Positions 15,406 through 15,520 of a DNA stretch of 15,520 nucleotides are shown here, piece after piece. The DNA comes from an uncultured Lachnospiraceae bacterium. Lineage in GTDB: Bacteria > Bacillota > Clostridia > Lachnospirales > Lachnospiraceae. The stretch is from contig CACZOS010000372.1 in assembly GCA_902782815.1 (NCBI GenBank), positions 1-15,520 on the forward strand, written 5' to 3'. Every line of letters starts with the position of its first letter. Position 1 is the stretch's first letter. The notes under the pieces are model-generated. The model made no database searches. It saw only the letters and a program-made list of their open reading frames with translations, and had not been told where the DNA came from. The translations under genes were made by a program, and so were the position numbers.

Positions 15406-15461
15406 GTACTCTCTATCTGTTAATCAGCCTCCCTCTGCCGGAGAGGATAAAATCTCCTCCG

Positions 15462-15502
15462 AGACAAAGAGAAAGCCCTGCCACGATCATTCATGGCAGA
15501 GC
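15462..15502 (-). terminator. Possible terminator of the gene upstream of murF
   Basis: On the minus strand GCTCTGCCA pairs with TGGCAGGGC (9 bp, one G-U; 15494-15502 with 15475-15483) around a 10-base loop. The tail is T-rich (TTTCTCTTTGTCT). It looks like a Rho-independent terminator of a gene beyond the right edge. A short Arg-rich open frame crosses it, which lowers confidence slightly. Confidence 0.5.
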
Positions 15503-15520
15503 GCTGAACTCCTTCTCTGA

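Noticed and set aside
15420..15518. Short Arg-rich minus-strand frame open to the right edge, possibly the C-terminus of an upstream gene
   Set aside because: It passes through a terminator-like hairpin and matches no family tail I recognise; a chance open frame is likelier.
14813..15520. Long open plus-strand frame (over 230 codons, open at the right edge) opposite murF
   Set aside because: It is antisense to the well-supported murF gene, has no recognisable family features, is rich in H, G and P as expected from an antisense frame, and has no convincing start signal.

Overview
The window looks like a chromosomal segment from a Gram-positive Clostridia bacterium, probably Lachnospiraceae. 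This is inferred from the tig-clpP-clpX order, strong AGGAGG ribosome binding sites, two TTG start codons, an LtaS-type polyglycerolphosphate synthase, a DUF1189 membrane protein and a YkuD L,D-transpeptidase with an N-terminal membrane anchor. Species cannot be fixed from the sequence alone. Nearly all of it is coding, and no gap exceeds 300 bases. I see no insertion sequences, CRISPR arrays, tRNA or rRNA genes, and no phage genes.

Layout, left to right. Positions 1-2179 (minus strand) hold the protein quality-control block: trigger factor (tig), ClpP protease and the first 54 codons of ClpX, which is cut by the window edge. tig has a near-consensus promoter, clpP is followed by a terminator hairpin, and clpX has its own extended -10 element beside that hairpin. 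Positions 2333-7179 (minus) hold five closely packed genes: a DJ-1/PfpI protein, a DUF1189 membrane protein, a lone CobU-type cobalamin enzyme, an LtaS-like membrane phosphoglycerol transferase and a HAD phosphatase. A TTGATA-17-TAAAAT promoter lies in front of the first. A hairpin after cobU suggests that the last two form a separate or partly separate unit.

Positions 7400-9734 (plus strand) are the only rightward genes: a CYTH/triphosphate tunnel metalloenzyme and a membrane-anchored L,D-transpeptidase with a long acidic cytoplasmic tail. They converge with the next block on a 23-bp perfect terminator stem. Positions 9836-15394 (minus) form a tight murF-parE-parC operon (gaps of 3 and 15 bases). 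It couples the last cytoplasmic step of peptidoglycan precursor synthesis with a type IIA topoisomerase. The A subunit lacks the GyrA box, so I call the pair topoisomerase IV, although the B subunit reads like GyrB.

Overall this is housekeeping and envelope DNA. I found no convincing undescribed system. The points most worth a second look are the mixed gyrase/topo IV signature, the isolated cobU among envelope genes, a 20-bp-phased direct repeat just upstream of the tig promoter, and an inverted repeat in the leader of the LtaS-like gene.
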